Assembly: GCA_905373325.1 (NCBI GenBank)
Contig: CAJPTB010000134.1
Span: 1-5,827, forward strand
Reading direction: 5' to 3'
Origin: an uncultured Ancrocorticia sp.
GTDB lineage: Bacteria; Actinomycetota; Actinomycetes; Actinomycetales; Actinomycetaceae
Length of the DNA: 5,827 nt
Shown: positions 4,598-5,827 of the stretch, one piece after another
Layout of the letters: every line of letters begins with the position of its first letter
Position numbering within the stretch: the stretch's first letter is position 1
Notes under the pieces: generated by a model
Told to the model about the DNA's origin: nothing
The model's input: only the letters and a program-made list of their open reading frames with translations
Databases searched by the model: none
Program-made: the position numbers and the translations under genes

Positions 4598-5827
4598 GCC
4601 CGACGACGCGACTCGCCCCCCGCCTTGCCGTGGCAAGGATAAAAATGCGATCCGGAGCGGCATGGCTGGACGTCCTGGCCGTGGTTTCCTTCGCCCTGTC
4701 GACCCTCATCGCCCTGACGGTGGCCGGCGGCATCTGGATGTTCAAGACGCTGAACGACGAAAGGCCCGCGAGAATCATTCGGGCGATCGGCGAGCACAAC
4801 GCCGATGCGATGCTCACGTACTACCTTCTGTCGGTCGTGGCGGGCGCGCTGCTCGTCATCCCGATCTTCGCGCTCGGGTCCTCCGCCGCGAGGCTCGGCG
4901 CGCAGGCCCGCGCCCGCAGGCTCGCAACCTTGCGCCTGATCGGCGTGACCGGTTCGCAGACGGTCCGAATGGCCCTCGTCGAAACGGCCGCCCAATGGCT
5001 CATCGGCGCGGTTGCCGGCGTCGTCCTTTACTACGCCACGCTTCCCGCCTGGGGCAACGCCAGCTTCTTCAAGGTTTCCATCGACACTTCGCTCATGATG
5101 CTCCCGATAGCGGCCATGCTCGGGCTGCTCGCCGTTTTGCTGTTCATCGCCATGGCCTCGACCGTCGTCGGCCTGCAAAAGGTGCGCATCTCCCCCCTCG
5201 GCGTCACGCGCAGGGAAACGCCGAAAGCGCTGAAAATGTGGCGCTTGGTTCTCTTCATCGTCGCCGGTCTTGCCTTTGTCTACTGGTCGAGCAGCCGTGA
5301 AGGCTCGAGGGTGGAAACCTCCGCGCTCGTGTCCGTGGGAATCTTCGTCGGGCTCTTCGTCGCGGCGTTCTCGCTGGTCGGGCCGTGGCTGCTTCAAGTC
5401 GCGGCGCGGCCGCTGACGAAAACCTCCTCGGTGTCGCGTCTGCTCGCCGTCCGACGCCTTTTGGACGATCCGCGCGCCGTGTGGCGGACGGTCGGCGGAG
5501 TCGCGCTCCTGTGCTTCGTCGCGGGCTTTGTGAGCGCTGCCCCAGACAGCACCAACCCCGGGTTCGAGTGGGCGCTCCGCGACATCAAGTTCGGCGTGTG
5601 GATCACCCTCGCCTTTGGATTCGCCGTCGCGGCGCAGTCCTCGCTCACGAACCAGGCGAGCCTGGTCTTCGAGAGGGCGGATCAGACGATTGCCCTGTCG
5701 AAGGTCGGATTCCCCTTCCGCGTCTTCACGCTCAGCAGGCTTCACCAGGTTCTCGGCCCCTTGGCAGCCACCTCGGTGATCGGCGCCGGATTGGGCTGCT
5801 TCCTGGTCATCAGCTTCATGAACGAGA
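4594..5827 (+). CDS. FtsX-type ABC transporter permease, C-terminus beyond the window
   Basis: The frame is open for 411 codons from ATG 4594 to the window end without a stop. The ATG overlaps the ATPase stop codon (ATGA), and AGGGAG at 4581-4586 lies 7 bases upstream, so the start is well supported. It is a multi-spanning membrane protein with hydrophobic segments at about 24-50, 78-97, 127-149, 167-193, 217-231, 244-268, 299-316, 333-350 and 387-408. Between helices, RRLATLRLIGVTGSQTVRMA (109-126) is the typical FtsX coupling loop that contacts the ATPase, and KVRISPLGVTRR (196-207) follows the first FtsX unit. LLDDPRAVWRTVGG (289-302) begins a second half, as in long actinobacterial permeases. 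The substrate is unknown. Pairing with a two-component system suggests antibiotic or cell-envelope stress, but that is inference. Confidence 0.93.
   Translation, partial: MSPTTRLAPRLAVARIKMRSGAAWLDVLAVVSFALSTLIALTVAGGIWMFKTLNDERPARIIRAIGEHNADAMLTYYLLSVVAGALLVIPIFALGSSAARLGAQARARRLATLRLIGVTGSQTVRMALVETAAQWLIGAVAGVVLYYATLPAWGNASFFKVSIDTSLMMLPIAAMLGLLAVLLFIAMASTVVGLQKVRISPLGVTRRETPKALKMWRLVLFIVAGLAFVYWSSSREGSRVETSALVSVGIFVGLFVAAFSLVGPWLLQVAARPLTKTSSVSRLLAVRRLLDDPRAVWRTVGGVALLCFVAGFVSAAPDSTNPGFEWALRDIKFGVWITLAFGFAVAAQSSLTNQASLVFERADQTIALSKVGFPFRVFTLSRLHQVLGPLAATSVIGAGLGCFLVISFMNE

Noticed and set aside
4345..5745. 466-residue minus-strand open frame
   Set aside because: It is antisense to the ABC ATPase and permease, rich in Arg/Asp/Glu/Gly, with no family signature; an expected by-product of GC-rich coding bias.

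Overview
The window is GC-rich with strongly GC-biased third codon positions, and its gene families (HisKA_3 kinase with NarL-type regulator, MacB-like ABC ATPase with a large FtsX-type permease, arginine deiminase) are typical of a high-GC Gram-positive, most likely an actinomycete-type Actinomycetota. No species can be named from sequence alone.

Layout. Minus strand, reading right to left from about 3720 to 1: a sensor histidine kinase (3720 to 2839), a LuxR/NarL-family response regulator (2491 to 1832), arginine deiminase arcA (1549 to 326) and the first 26 codons of an amidinotransferase-like gene (80 to 1, running off the window). Plus strand, diverging from the kinase: an ABC transporter ATPase (3884-4597), then an FtsX-type permease that starts inside the ATPase stop codon (4594) and is cut by the window end. 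The kinase and the ABC operon share a 163-bp divergent promoter region holding a clean 16-bp dyad. This is the usual arrangement of a two-component system that controls its neighbouring efflux or peptide-sensing ABC transporter. The two arginine enzymes belong to the same guanidino-group-modifying superfamily and probably form a separate functional unit.

The most striking feature is at 2836-2945: a 110-bp spacerless palindrome (84 bp perfect, 53 of 55 pairs overall) inside the 3' end of the kinase gene. The kinase reads normally up to its G1-box Asp-Asp-Gly, then runs into an inverted copy of its own C-terminal coding sequence. The real C-terminus (GVLEVVSPPGGPTTL...IPL) follows in a different frame, and the G2 box (normally a G-x-G-L motif) is missing. 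This is either a template-switch inverted duplication with deletion, which would inactivate the kinase, or a sequencing or assembly fold-back artefact.

The non-coding gaps (81-325, 1550-1831, 2492-2838) are unusually long for these gene pairs, and each carries short direct repeats at 11-20 bp spacing. The best is a 20-bp unit repeated at exact 20-bp phase upstream of arcA. No tRNA, rRNA, CRISPR array or insertion sequence was seen.
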